From NCBI GenBank assembly GCA_049487715.1, contig CP150584.1, forward strand, positions 310,001-374,000: a stretch of 64,000 nt of DNA. The letters run 5' to 3'. The first letter of the stretch is position 1. Each line of letters begins with the position of its first letter. The notes beneath the pieces are model-generated. The model saw only the letters and a list, made by a program, of their open reading frames with translations. It was not told the DNA's origin and made no database searches. Positions 16,806-26,110 of the stretch are shown here, one piece after another. A program made the translations under genes and the position numbers. The DNA comes from Pycnococcus provasolii. Its lineage: Eukaryota; Chlorophyta; Pseudoscourfieldiophyceae; Pseudoscourfieldiales.

Positions 16806-18174
16806 AGCTCTGCTATACATACACACATACTTGTCGTCGTGTAAACTCCAACACCACCACTTAAACACACACACATACCGCACACACACACACACGGCGG
16901 AACCAACTATAGGTGGTCGTGTTTTTTTGCCAAGCCCGTGACGACAGGCTTAACTGCAACTGTGTTGACGACTGGAATACACGCGAGAGTTTCTTCGGAC
17001 AAAGACCACAGGGCGTTCGCGATGTTGTGTTTAATGGATGCATCTTCGTCCCGTGAAATTCCATTAACACCAACAAGTACAACAGAGTTATTCAATCTAG
17101 AAGTACTACCTGAAGAAGATGTGACCACGAACGAACGTCTTGATGAGGACATTGATTATTAAGGTAGGATGATGAAGAACGGCAAGAAAAATGAGAATGA
17201 TGAGTGAAGGTCCTCAAGGGGATGGGAATGACGATGCGACGACGGCCTCGTTTTTTTTATCGTCAACTGCTGTCAACGTCTTCTTCGCGTTCGCGTTCTT
17301 CGCCAGACAGACAGCCAGAAGAGGTTGTTGACTGAGGCCTCCAGGTGGTGTCTTGCATTGCAGGAAGGAGAGGAGGACGCTCAGGATACACATGATGCGC
17401 TCATGCATACATATGCTCCTCTTGTTTGAGTCTTGACCACCCGACGCACTGTAAGTTTAGTCCTTCATGCCGCACGCGCTCATCTTGACCAGTTAGTTGC
17501 GAATCGTCCTAATAAACGCGCTGAATGATCTTGACCAGTTAAGGTTAGTTGCGCATCGTCCTCCTCCGGAAAGAAACAGGAAAACAATACGCATCATCAG
17601 GCCGTTCTTAACTTACCAACCTCCGACTAGAAAAAAATGTCCCCCCCCCCCCCCCCCCTTGCGGCCTTGCACAGGTCCCTCTCACCTCCCCCTTGCACAA
17701 ATGCACGGTTCCCTTGCGGCCTTGCACACCGGCCGGTGTTGCATCACGTTAATTAAGGTGGTCAAGCGCCCGAACGCGAACCTGAAAGCTCTTGCAAGCT
17801 CTGGGAAGCTCGCGGCCGGTGTGCAAGGGGGGGGGTCTTTTTTTTACTGGCCGGAGTTTGGTACACATAACACACGCGTCCGGCGACGTACCGTACATAC
17901 CCGTCCCGTCGTACTGTATTACTTTGTAACTTGCGTCCGAACGTTTCCCACTTCCATTTGGCATTCACAAGTTGCACAAACATCATCCTCATTGGCCGCA
18001 TCGCAATCGCATCGCATCGTTGACGTTTCGTTTCGCATCGTTGACGTTTCGCATCCTTCACTTCACAGCACCATCCATCATCTTGATTGTCCTCCACAGC
18101 CCTGGTGTGTTTCTTACATTTATTGGCGCATTATTGTGCATTGGGAGTTGGAGTCTTTATAGGCGTATCTCGTC
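16806..18174. other. Intergenic region, 1.37 kb, no clear gene
   Basis: It holds the 3' region of the FUSC-like gene and the upstream region of the S1/P1 nuclease gene. Features seen: an ACAC run near 16865-16895, an 18-base C run at 17641-17658, direct repeats of a TTGCGGCCTTGCACA block near 17658 and 17715, a G run near 17827, and a tandem CGCATCGTTGACGTTTCG motif near 18013-18050. Short frames at 16907-17152 (minus) and 16938-17162 (plus) overlap each other and match nothing recognised. The open stretch at 17497-18162 contains homopolymers and does not look coding. Confidence 0.5.
16840..16844 (+). terminator. TGTAA polyadenylation signal of the FUSC-like gene
   Basis: TGTAA 35 bases past the stop codon, the position expected for a chlorophyte poly(A) signal. 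Confidence 0.45.
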
Positions 18175-19773
18175 ATGGGTGTTTCTTCACGGTTTCAAAA
18201 TGGAACTGGCTTTCTGGCGTTGGCATCCTCCTTGGCCTTGCACATTTTTCTCATTTCGTTCTCACTCACAGTCTCACGGACAAGGGCGTGGTCCGCGCCT
18301 GGCCACATGGTCGTCGGTGCACTCGCTCACGCTATTTTGAAAAACAGGCAGCAGGCCGCTAACCCAGGAGGGAACAACGGTGGTGGTGTGGACTTCAACG
18401 CACACCCAGCAGTTGCAAACGCCGCGGACGACGTGCTCGCATCCTTGGCGCCACTCGCCATCAACGCGTCGGCGTTCGCAAGCGGCGCCGTGTGGATGGA
18501 CCACCTCAAGTCCGCGGGAATGCAAAGTCTCAGCCACTGGCACTACGTCGACATGCCGCTGCAGCCTCTCTGCGCGACGCAGCTGGCGACGTGTGAGCCG
18601 CTGGACGTGAACGAACTCGACCACTTCAACGCCCTGTGGGCGCTCAAGGAGGCGACGCACGCGCTGAAGAACCACCACGCAGACGCTTTCGTACACACGT
18701 TCAACTTGCGCGTACTTCTTCACATCGTCGGCGACATTCACCAGCCCTTGCACACGGTGAGCAGGTACTCGAAGGTGCTTCCACACGGCGACCGTGGTGG
18801 GAACTCCGTGCACGTCGAGAACGACGACGTCGAAGCGACGTTTCAGAGCGCAAGGCTTGTCGGTGGCAAGAAACCAGCGCCGCAGGTGGCACGTCCAGCC
18901 CGCAACAATTTGCACGGCGTCTGGGACTCAGCCGTGGGAGCGCTCTCTGACGTCGTGTACTCGACGTACCCACCGGCATGCCCGACGTGTATCGGCGTGA
19001 ACCTCGACGACATCACGCGCTACGCGGACGAGCTGCTCGCGGGATTCCCAACGCCGGCAGCCGCACTGGGCGACGTCTCGACGCAACACGACGACTTCGA
19101 GGCGTGGGCGGACGAGGCGAACGCAATCGCCGAGAATGTCGCGTATCGCGATGCTACGCACCCTGAGCGCGAGCTTGAAGGCCTCGACGACTCGCACCAC
19201 ACGGTGCGTCTTGACGAGGCTTACGTCGCCAAAGGCGCGTCTATCTGCGAAAGGCAGATGGCCAAGGCTGGATGGCGTCTCGCGCTCCTCCTGGAGGACA
19301 TCTACGACGCGCGCGCACCTCCAACCGTCGCTACCTTGCAGCAGGCGGACTGTGCGTTGACCGCGACGACGACGTCGGCGACGAAGATGCCGTCGGTTGG
19401 CGGCGGTGATGGCACAGGTGGCGCGAGCGGTGGAGGTGGCGGCGCCTGCGATAGAGGCAAGTGCATACAGGTGTGCGAGGAATACGACGCGGAGAAGAAA
19501 GCCGCGCAGGCGGCGGCGGACAGCGCCGGATCATTTTCGCACTACGTTGACTACACGGACGAGTCGTCGAAGTCGACGTCGAAGTCGTCGTCCAAATCGT
19601 CGAAAACGCTCAACGTCATGGTGATTATCATTGTCGCGATTGCTTGCTTCGTCGCGGGCTTTGCGATTGCTGTGTACGGCACGCTCGCCGCGGCGAAGTC
19701 GGGCTACTTGCACGCGTACGTTCCGCAGACGGGGTTTGCGCACCTTGCGTCCGTCGAGACGGACGAGCTTTGA
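18175..19773 (+). CDS. S1/P1-type nuclease, secreted or membrane-anchored
   Basis: A 532-residue protein. A hydrophobic N-terminal signal (about residues 12-36) precedes WSAPGHM; in S1/P1 nucleases the mature chain begins with a Trp that ligates zinc, followed by a conserved GH, and W39 and H44 fit. Further zinc and active-site elements are visible: WMDHLK, HWHYVDMP, HIVGDIHQPLHT, GDRGGNSVHV and NLHGVWDS. This family uses three zinc ions to degrade single-stranded DNA and RNA to 5' nucleotides and also removes 3' phosphates; roles include nucleotide scavenging and programmed degradation. Unlike most family members it has a Gly/Ser-rich linker, a K/S-rich segment and a C-terminal transmembrane helix (about 480-503), so it is probably tethered in the secretory system, lysosome or plasma membrane. 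It is convergent with the DFRP1-like gene, 62 bases away. Confidence 0.88.
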   Translation: MGVSSRFQNGTGFLALASSLALHIFLISFSLTVSRTRAWSAPGHMVVGALAHAILKNRQQAANPGGNNGGGVDFNAHPAVANAADDVLASLAPLAINASAFASGAVWMDHLKSAGMQSLSHWHYVDMPLQPLCATQLATCEPLDVNELDHFNALWALKEATHALKNHHADAFVHTFNLRVLLHIVGDIHQPLHTVSRYSKVLPHGDRGGNSVHVENDDVEATFQSARLVGGKKPAPQVARPARNNLHGVWDSAVGALSDVVYSTYPPACPTCIGVNLDDITRYADELLAGFPTPAAALGDVSTQHDDFEAWADEANAIAENVAYRDATHPERELEGLDDSHHTVRLDEAYVAKGASICERQMAKAGWRLALLLEDIYDARAPPTVATLQQADCALTATTTSATKMPSVGGGDGTGGASGGGGGACDRGKCIQVCEEYDAEKKAAQAAADSAGSFSHYVDYTDESSKSTSKSSSKSSKTLNVMVIIIVAIACFVAGFAIAVYGTLAAAKSGYLHAYVPQTGFAHLASVETDEL

Positions 19774-19810
19774 AACTTCATTTTTATAAAGGTACTATTT
19801 CGTCTTCTTG

Positions 19811-19815
19811 TTACA
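19811..19815 (-). terminator. TGTAA polyadenylation signal of the DFRP1-like gene
   Basis: TTACA on the plus strand, 21 bases past the minus-strand stop at 19836. Confidence 0.4.
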
Positions 19816-19835
19816 AAATGTTTTGGAAAAGAAAC

Positions 19836-20723
19836 CTAAGCCTCAACACTGAGCCTAGCCACGGCATCCACCGCGTCTTGGTGCTCGTCGTCGTCGTTGT
19901 CGCCGTCAGCATGTTCCTCCTCTTTCGCCTCCTCCGCCTCAAGCATCGCTTCGATCTCGTCGATGTCGTCATCCTCCTCCTCGAGCAGCATGAGTTCCTC
20001 CTCTTCTGTGAGAGGCGCGTCGTAGTACGCGGGTGCATCCTCGGGCGCGACGACTTTCTCGGCGGATGCCGCCTTGTCGTCGTCCAGATTTCCGAGCTTG
20101 AAGGTGAAGATTTCGCGTCCGTTTTGCGCGTTTGACGCGAACCGTTTCGCCTTGGAGTCTTCCTGCTGCTCGACCCTCTGTCTCTTTTTGTCCTCCCTCC
20201 ACTTCTGGAACACCTCCGTGGTGAGTTTGGTTGTTGGTTTGATGAGCTTCTTCGCCTTTTCGATGCGTTCTTCGACGGGCAGCTTCATGACTTCCGGATC
20301 GTTTCCGTAAAACAGTTCGTAGAGTTGTTGCTTTGGGTCAAGTTCTTCTTGTTGTTGTTGGGTTTGTGTTTTCGCTTCCTGCTGTAGTTTTTTGCTCTTC
20401 GGCACGGCGTTGAAGAGCGCCTCGAGTTCTCTCGCCGCCTGTTCTTCCGCCTCCTTTTTCGCGCGCGCTTCCTTTTCCTTTTTGTTGTTTAGGGCCTTTT
20501 CCGCGGCGAGTACTCCACCCGTCATGTGTTTGATTTGCTCTTGCACGACTTTGGATTTGTTTTTATTCTTCAGGCCAAACGTGCGGTCCGACGCTTCCCG
20601 CGCCTTACGTTCGGCCCGTTCCTTGTCGTACTCTTTCTTTTTTTTCTCTTCCGCTTTCTTCGCATCCGCCTTTGTCGGTCCACTAGACGTGTGACCCGCC
20701 ACACCCGCCGCTTTCTTTCCCAT
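19836..20723 (-). CDS. DFRP1/ZC3H15-like DRG-binding protein lacking the CCCH fingers
   Basis: A 295-residue, very charged protein from the ATG at 20723. Landmarks of the ZC3H15/Tma46 (DFRP1) family are present in order: a Lys/Glu-rich N-terminus, TFGLKNKNKSK (48-58), a helical segment with ELEALF (100-104), KLTTEVFQKWREDKKRQRVEQ-like segment (166-187) and GREIFTFKLGNLDDD (202-216), then an acidic tail. DFRP1 stabilises the developmentally regulated GTPase DRG1 and associates with translating ribosomes. The two CCCH zinc fingers normally found between FGLKNK and the DFRP motif are absent: residues 110-165 contain no Cys/His cluster and are a Gln-rich and a short helical segment instead. Assignment therefore rests on the flanking motifs. 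Confidence 0.62.
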   Translation of the reverse strand: MGKKAAGVAGHTSSGPTKADAKKAEEKKKKEYDKERAERKAREASDRTFGLKNKNKSKVVQEQIKHMTGGVLAAEKALNNKKEKEARAKKEAEEQAARELEALFNAVPKSKKLQQEAKTQTQQQQEELDPKQQLYELFYGNDPEVMKLPVEERIEKAKKLIKPTTKLTTEVFQKWREDKKRQRVEQQEDSKAKRFASNAQNGREIFTFKLGNLDDDKAASAEKVVAPEDAPAYYDAPLTEEEELMLLEEEDDDIDEIEAMLEAEEAKEEEHADGDNDDDEHQDAVDAVARLSVEA

Positions 20724-21247
20724 GTTATTAAGCAAGGGAAGAAACGAAACGAAATAACACGAATACAGTGCAAGTGCAGTGCAGTGCACACAAGTGTTAC
20801 ACGAGAGTTACTTATGGGTCCACACAGATACAATGTCGTCTGGACGGCTGCAGCGATGGCGTCACGGAGGACGCCACGTCGAATGGCGGGTGTCAGGAGG
20901 GAGCGCGGCGCCGAGTACAGTAAGCAAAAGAAACACCAAATAATAGGGTTTTGCAACACCGAATAACTAACCTTAGGGTTTTCAGAAAAAGAAAAAAAAA
21001 ACAATTAGCGGATTAGGGTTAGGGTTATGGATTCGGGTTATGAATTAGGGTTACTGAATAGGGTTACTGAATAGGGTTTCTCCTAGGGGCATCCAGGGGA
21101 AGAGGTATCCCCTCCGCAGCCTACCTTATCGCCATGGTCTCTCCCCCACGAACCGCGTCATTTGTCGTCCGTCGCGTCGCCGATTGTCGGTCATTTTAGT
21201 TTCCGCACGTGCTCTGCTCGACGTGTGTGCTCTGCTCAGCAGTAAAG
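20724..21247. promoter_or_regulatory. Divergent intergenic region DFRP1-like / ClpR with telomere-like tract
   Basis: A 524-base region. The middle (about 20965-21080) carries AACCTTAGGG, GATTAGGGTTAGGGTTATGG and several GAATAGGGTTACT units, a degenerate telomere-like tract in the sense orientation of ClpR. No additional gene was seen. Confidence 0.5.
20965..21080 (+). repeat. Degenerate telomere-like repeats
   Basis: About eight (T)TAGGG-like units with variable spacers (GAATAGGGTTACT repeated twice). They lie 170-280 bases upstream of the ClpR start codon. Confidence 0.65.
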
Positions 21248-22105
21248 ATGCTTGCACACTCTTCTTTATCGTTATGTTGTTCGGCTAAGAAAAGTCGTGG
21301 TGGTGTTTCTCGTCGTTCAGGACCTGGCTTGGGCTTGAGGAGGTCTGCTTCTCACTCGGCTTCTCCTTCTAAGAAGAAGAACCTGGGGGGTTTCATGGGG
21401 GTGAACTTTGAGTCGGGTGAGAAAAGTGAATGTGGTAATGGTGTCGCGTGCTCAGCGTTCCGCGCGCCTGTCGCGTTGCCGATCGGCGTTCCGCGCGTGC
21501 CGTTCAGGACGCCGAAAGAAGGACTGTGGACGTGGGTCGACATCTGGAACTGCCTCTACAGGGAACGCATCATATTCGTAGGACAGGGACTCACAGACGA
21601 GTTCGCGAACCAGCTCGTGTCGACTATGCTCTTCCTCGACTCCGAAAACCAAAAGGATATCACGCTCTACGTCAACTGCCCCGGAGGAGACGTCGTGCCC
21701 ACGCTTTCCATCCACGACGCCATGCGACACCTAGGCTCAGACGTCGGCACCATCGCCTTCGGAGGCGCGTCCGCGATGGGCGGGTTCCTGCTCGCTTCCG
21801 GAACAAAAGGCAAGCGCATGGCGCTGCCGAACACCCTCATCATGCTCCACTCGCCATCTGGCACGGCACGAGGGCAGGCTTCGGACATCATGAACGAGTC
21901 GCAGGAGTTGATTCGCGTTCGGGCGTACTTGGCAGAGCGCCTGGGAGACTGCACAGGCCACACGATGGAGCAGACGATTGTGGACTTCCAGCGCAACCGG
22001 TACTTCACGCCTGAGACGGCGGTGGAGTATGGCATCATTGACAGGGTGGTGTTTCCCAACAAGAGCTACAACGCTCAACCGGCTGCCACGCCTGCGGCGA
22101 AGTAA
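21248..22105 (+). CDS. CLPR2: Non-catalytic plastid Clp protease subunit (ClpR2-like)
   Basis: A 285-residue protein. Residues 1-60 are Ser/Arg/Lys-rich, a plausible plastid transit peptide. The rest is a ClpP fold: YVNCPGGDVVPTLSIHDAM, then FGGASAMGGFLLASGTKGKR, IMLHSPSG, and AVEYGIIDRVV. Compared with ClpP, the nucleophile serine before Met is Ala176, the histidine is kept (His201), and the aspartate position is Asn250, so the catalytic triad is broken. The TARGQASDI segment and overall spacing resemble plant ClpR2. ClpR subunits are structural partners of ClpP in the stromal Clp core and are needed for assembly. No C-terminal extension is seen. Confidence 0.78.
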   Translation: MLAHSSLSLCCSAKKSRGGVSRRSGPGLGLRRSASHSASPSKKKNLGGFMGVNFESGEKSECGNGVACSAFRAPVALPIGVPRVPFRTPKEGLWTWVDIWNCLYRERIIFVGQGLTDEFANQLVSTMLFLDSENQKDITLYVNCPGGDVVPTLSIHDAMRHLGSDVGTIAFGGASAMGGFLLASGTKGKRMALPNTLIMLHSPSGTARGQASDIMNESQELIRVRAYLAERLGDCTGHTMEQTIVDFQRNRYFTPETAVEYGIIDRVVFPNKSYNAQPAATPAAK

Positions 22106-22493
22106 AGTTCTTCTCTCAAGCTATCTTGAGCCTTTAATGGAATGCACTTGACTTTGTCCACCAACTCCATACTATGATGGGTTCCATTCATCCACACCAC
22201 ATTATCGGTTCACACCATTGATGAGCCATTGATTTTCGTTTGTTATCCATACATACATACATACATACATGGCCAGCAAACCGTCGCCTGATGGATCTCC
22301 ATGAAACCTTTATACTCGCCATGCCATGACGAACCCCCATTCGTAATTGGCACCCCCGAGGCCTCATCCCACGCGGCCGCGCCCAATATTATTTTAAGGA
22401 CGTTCCGGCCGGGCGGCGTGGACCGGATCGGTCGAACCAAAAACTTAAAACTTACCTCGGCGTCCAAGTCAATTGTTTACAAAAAAAATAAAA
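22106..22493. other. Intergenic region ClpR / RP2
   Basis: A 388-base tandem-gene spacer with a (CATA)n microsatellite at about 22248-22270 and an A-rich stretch just before the RP2 start. Otherwise nothing recognised. Confidence 0.5.
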
Positions 22494-23573
22494 ATGGGTT
22501 GTCTGTTTTCGTCGTCGTCGAGCTCAGGAGGAGCCTTGTCGCGTGCGGAGGCGTACAAAGTCACAACGCAAAAGGCGGAACGTAAGCCGTACTCGTGGGA
22601 AGTCGCAGACCGTCCTGATCCTAAAGACTACATGTTCATGAACAAATCAAACGAAACGCTCTTAAGACTACCCGGCTCAGTCAACGGCCAGCAGTTCGTG
22701 ATTGAAAACTGCAAGGAGTGCGACATCTTCATACTCGACCACACAGCTACCGTCACGATCGACGACTGCGTCGACTGCCGCATATTTCTCGGACCCGTCG
22801 AAAGCTCCGTCTTCATCAGAGACTCCACCAACTGCAAGTGCGCATTCATATGCAGGCAGTTTCGAACGAGAACTGTCAAGGACTCCGACTTCGCCCTGCT
22901 GTGCGCGACGCGTCCCGTCATCGAAGACTCCAAAGCGCTGCGTTTCGCGTGCTTTGACAGCAGCTACGCCGCGCTCGAAGCACAGCTGAAATCCGCGGAA
23001 ATCAGCCCGTTCACCAACTTCTGGGGATTCATACACGACTTCACACCCGCAGACGCCATGGCAAGGCCAAACCACAGCTTCCTACCCTCACCAACCGCTG
23101 GCACGAACGACGTGCTTGGAACGAAAGAACTGCCCGCCGAGGTCGCGCCGCTCATGAAAGAGACGCACCCGCGCGCAGTCGTCACGTCGAACGGCGAACG
23201 GCCGCTCGCGGATGCGGAGCACGGCGCCCTCCTTGTCTTCCCACCCAGCGCAGAATCGCGCGCCATGGACATTGTGCGCGACGTCTTCCAAAATCCGTCG
23301 CCGTCGTGCTCTCTCGTGAACACGAACCGCCTCGCGATGGATCAGCAGCTCGCCGTCGAGTTCGTCGGCGCACTCGGTAAGTCGTGCGAGGGAGCGAAGC
23401 TCACGCCGAAGGACTTCTCGGCGGGAGGTGCGAAATCCAAGTCTGTCGTTCTGCACTTTGCAGGCGCCGGCGCATTCGAGCGACTAAAGGGCGCGGCAGG
23501 CGCGGCTGGCGCAACGATCAGCGCGAATGTCGCGGCGTTCGCCATGGTCAAGCACGGTGGCATCGACGGGTAA
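22494..23573 (+). CDS. RP2: RP2-like ARL3 GTPase-activating protein (TBCC domain)
   Basis: A 359-residue protein starting MGC, the dual myristoylation (Gly2) and palmitoylation (Cys3) signal of RP2. YSWEVADRPDPKDYMF (33-48) and the TBCC beta-helix (about 45-190) follow, with LPGSVNGQQFVI, ATVTIDDCVDCRIFLGPV and CRQFRTR; R124 aligns with the arginine finger (human R118) that activates ARL3. INPF/IHDFTPAD-like motifs end the helix region, and a nucleoside-diphosphate-kinase-like C-terminal domain follows. RP2 at the ciliary base releases lipidated cargo by stimulating GTP hydrolysis on ARL3, so its presence implies ciliary or flagellar traffic. The stop codon lies inside a perfect GTAAGT splice donor, so a longer spliced form is possible. 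Confidence 0.93.
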   Translation: MGCLFSSSSSSGGALSRAEAYKVTTQKAERKPYSWEVADRPDPKDYMFMNKSNETLLRLPGSVNGQQFVIENCKECDIFILDHTATVTIDDCVDCRIFLGPVESSVFIRDSTNCKCAFICRQFRTRTVKDSDFALLCATRPVIEDSKALRFACFDSSYAALEAQLKSAEISPFTNFWGFIHDFTPADAMARPNHSFLPSPTAGTNDVLGTKELPAEVAPLMKETHPRAVVTSNGERPLADAEHGALLVFPPSAESRAMDIVRDVFQNPSPSCSLVNTNRLAMDQQLAVEFVGALGKSCEGAKLTPKDFSAGGAKSKSVVLHFAGAGAFERLKGAAGAAGATISANVAAFAMVKHGGIDG

Positions 23574-23870
23574 GTAACGAACAACAGTATTTACTAGACA
23601 AATCGTGAAATCACCCACCTAGCTACGTCGGCGTGGGCGCCCACGTCGACATGGATGGCGCCGTGCTTGGCGGCGGCTTAAGGCGTCATCAAGTGGCCGC
23701 AAAGGACAACTTAAAATGCACGTCGACGTCGCGAGCCTCCCTCGAGCGGATACGGGATCATGCCCATGGATGCATGATGTGTAAGTACCAGCAAGTGCTC
23801 TTTGTGCACATGTGCGGCGGACTGGTGGACTATGAGCTACCATGTGTACGACTTGGAGCGCTGGACGAAA

Positions 23871-23914
<44 letters not shown>

Positions 23915-23962
23915 TCATTTTCTCCGTTTCAATCGTTCTCGCGAGTGAAGTCTTTCAAATAA
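23570..23962 (+). other. Possible 53-nt intron and alternative C-terminal exon of RP2
   Basis: GTAAGT begins at 23570 with the RP2 TAA stop inside it, and CACCCACCTAG ends at 23622. Splicing would replace the stop by a frame continuing GYVGVGAHVDMDGAVLGGG and running to 23962 through a (CTA)n poly-leucine tract. Donor and acceptor are canonical and the length matches other short introns here, but the extension has no known RP2 counterpart. Confidence 0.35.
23872..23913 (+). repeat. (CTA)n microsatellite
   Basis: About 14 CTA/ACT units in the convergent gap between RP2 and the GT29 gene. Confidence 0.9.
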
Positions 23963-24016
23963 TTCGTATTTAATAATAGTCTATATGATACGTCCGAGTC
24001 GCGTACATTTACTGCA

Positions 24017-25699
24017 TCATGCGAATTCCGACGCACGCTCGACGACGTTGGTGAGGTTCAGTCCCTGCAGCTCGCGGTAAAGCGCCGACTCCTCTCGCAG
24101 CGGATGGTAGCGATGCACTTCAACCTTCGTCACCTTCTCCGCGAGCTTGTTGAAGTAGTGAAACTCGTCGCTTCCATACGCAAAGCCGTACAGGTCAACC
24201 TTCCCGCGTGAGCAGCCGTGCAGTGCGAGCACGACTCCCGCAAGCCCAGTCGTCGGCTTGAGCTTGCGATGAGCGACAAAGTCCCACACGTGGCACCAGA
24301 ACTCCGGGTTGAACGCGTACTGCATCTTGTCGCCACTGCGCACGTACTTGCGCTTGTGCTTGACGAACTTCTTCAGATCCTTCGCGTTGCGAAAGCTGAA
24401 CACCTTGTGTCCATCCTGATGCTCGTGGTACCCGAGGTGGTCGACGTTCTGAATGCGAATTGTCGTCTTGCGTCCCACGTCCTGCTCAAACTTCTTCGTC
24501 GGCGCCGCATTGAAGCGTATGACGCTGTCGTGCGCGTCAATCTCTTCGCCAAGGCTGCTGTTCAGCAGAACGCCGCTATTTCCCACCACCGCGCACGAGC
24601 CGAGCTGCAAGGCGCCCACCTCGTCAGACTCGGGCAGCACGGCATTCAGAACCTCGAGACCAGCTTCCACGGGCGACTCGGCGTTGTCGTCGGCTGCTGC
24701 GGCCATCACGTCCTCCATGGTGCGGAACTCCATGAGCGGTCTGCCGCCGCACGTGATGCTGCCTCTCATCTCCAGGAGAATCTGGTTCATCGTCACGTCG
24801 ATGGACGTGCTGTCGAGCAGCCGACGCACCTCCGCGATGTCCAGGTGGAAGTTGCTTCCCTTGTTCGCGCGCGTTGTCGTCGGTGTCGCGGCCGCAGCAG
24901 TCGTTTCCTTTCGCGTCGCTGCCTGTGCGTCATCCGCGTCGGCAGCAGCACTTTGCGTCGGCGTCCACGCGCTTGGGTCGTCCACGGCACCGACGAAGGC
25001 TGCATGTATGCTCTGCTCGCTCTCCTGCTTCGCGGCGTTGCGAGGTCGTTCGGCGTTCGTGGCTTGCATGCCTCCGTTCTCCTTCTGCGGTTTTGGCGGC
25101 TTTTGCTTTGGCGGCGGCAGCGGCTTCACCTTCACCGGCGCAAGTTCGTTCATGTAGCGCGGCACGTCTGCGTGCGGCGTAGTGACTGTTGCATCTGCTA
25201 TGCTGTCTTCGTCGACGGGAGGGAAGATGGATTTGTCAACGGGCGGTAGCGGAGTCAAGCGTAGCAGTACGTGCGGCGGCAGGATGCTTGTGCTCGAGCC
25301 AGAAACGCCGCCTCTCCTTCTCTTGAAGTTTTGTTTGAGCGCTGCCACAGACGTCCCTGTCGTTTGGGTTGTTTCATGAAGGTCGTCGTCGATACGACGT
25401 TGGCGGATTGCCGTGGCCGCCGTTTGTTTCTTTTGCGCACCCGTGAAGGTTTGTCTTAGTTTGACACGCACGAGGACGGCAAACTTTCTGTGTTGGGACC
25501 TCGCGGCGTCAATCAAGCGCACGATACCCACATCCTCGTCCGGGTCCAGTCGCGCCGCTAACAACAGCGTCGCGAGCGTGAACATGAACGCGGCTGCGAT
25601 GAACAAACGCAGCACCGTATCGAAGCTAAGAGGCATCGCGTCGCGGGCGCTTGCACGTGAGGTCTTTGAGGACTTGGCAACAACATGTTGTGAACGCAT
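24017..25699 (-). CDS. GT29 sialyltransferase-like Golgi glycosyltransferase
   Basis: A 560-residue type II membrane protein from the ATG at 25699. It has a short cytosolic N-terminus, one hydrophobic anchor (about residues 29-50) and a long Ala/Pro/Lys-rich stem. The catalytic part has the GT29 L motif (SCAVVGNSGVLLNSSLGEEI followed by DAHDSVIRFNAAP, nt about 24520-24610) with DVGRKTTIR, the S-motif region (PTTGLAGVVLALHGC, nt about 24203-24250) and a downstream VEVHRYHP segment. Animal GT29 enzymes transfer sialic acid from CMP-sialic acid to galactosides; plant and algal members use related donors such as CMP-Kdo or are undefined. The gene is divergent from the SMP-C2 gene. Confidence 0.88.
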   Translation of the reverse strand: MRSQHVVAKSSKTSRASARDAMPLSFDTVLRLFIAAAFMFTLATLLLAARLDPDEDVGIVRLIDAARSQHRKFAVLVRVKLRQTFTGAQKKQTAATAIRQRRIDDDLHETTQTTGTSVAALKQNFKRRRGGVSGSSTSILPPHVLLRLTPLPPVDKSIFPPVDEDSIADATVTTPHADVPRYMNELAPVKVKPLPPPKQKPPKPQKENGGMQATNAERPRNAAKQESEQSIHAAFVGAVDDPSAWTPTQSAAADADDAQAATRKETTAAAATPTTTRANKGSNFHLDIAEVRRLLDSTSIDVTMNQILLEMRGSITCGGRPLMEFRTMEDVMAAAADDNAESPVEAGLEVLNAVLPESDEVGALQLGSCAVVGNSGVLLNSSLGEEIDAHDSVIRFNAAPTKKFEQDVGRKTTIRIQNVDHLGYHEHQDGHKVFSFRNAKDLKKFVKHKRKYVRSGDKMQYAFNPEFWCHVWDFVAHRKLKPTTGLAGVVLALHGCSRGKVDLYGFAYGSDEFHYFNKLAEKVTKVEVHRYHPLREESALYRELQGLNLTNVVERASEFA

Positions 25700-26110
25700 T
25701 ATGAAAGCTTGAGCAAACACTCAAACAAGCAAGCACGAGAGATCACGCGAGCACAAGTACAAGCAACCACGACGACGATGAACCACGACTCCAAGATGGT
25801 GCTGTGCTGTGCGCTCTCTGCAAGCTGCAAGCTGCTGTCGAGCTCCAGATTGCGAATACAGATGCGTACTGTAGAATTCCGCGAGGGATCGGCACAAAGC
25901 AAAGCAAAGCCAAGGGGATGAGGAATGGCGCGCGGATGAATCGCCAACAACGCGGAAAGACGGAAAGACGTGTGTGTTGTGGCTTCTCACTCACTCCCTA
26001 CTTTACGAGAGGCCTGCAGGCGACAGGGTTACATACGCGCGCACAAAGCAGATGCATAAGTTCATACCACCCAGTATTCATGCAAGAACGACTCGTTTCA
26101 GCCGACAAGC
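25700..26110. promoter_or_regulatory. Divergent intergenic region GT29 / SMP-C2
   Basis: A 411-base region with CAAGCA/CAAGCTG-type short repeats near 25715-25845 and GCAAAGCAAAGCCAA near 25897. No coding frame stood out. Presumably it holds both promoters. Confidence 0.45.

Noticed and set aside
17497-18162. Possible 221-residue gene before the S1/P1 nuclease
   Set aside because: The frame passes through C and G homopolymers and repeated spacer blocks and shows no domain.
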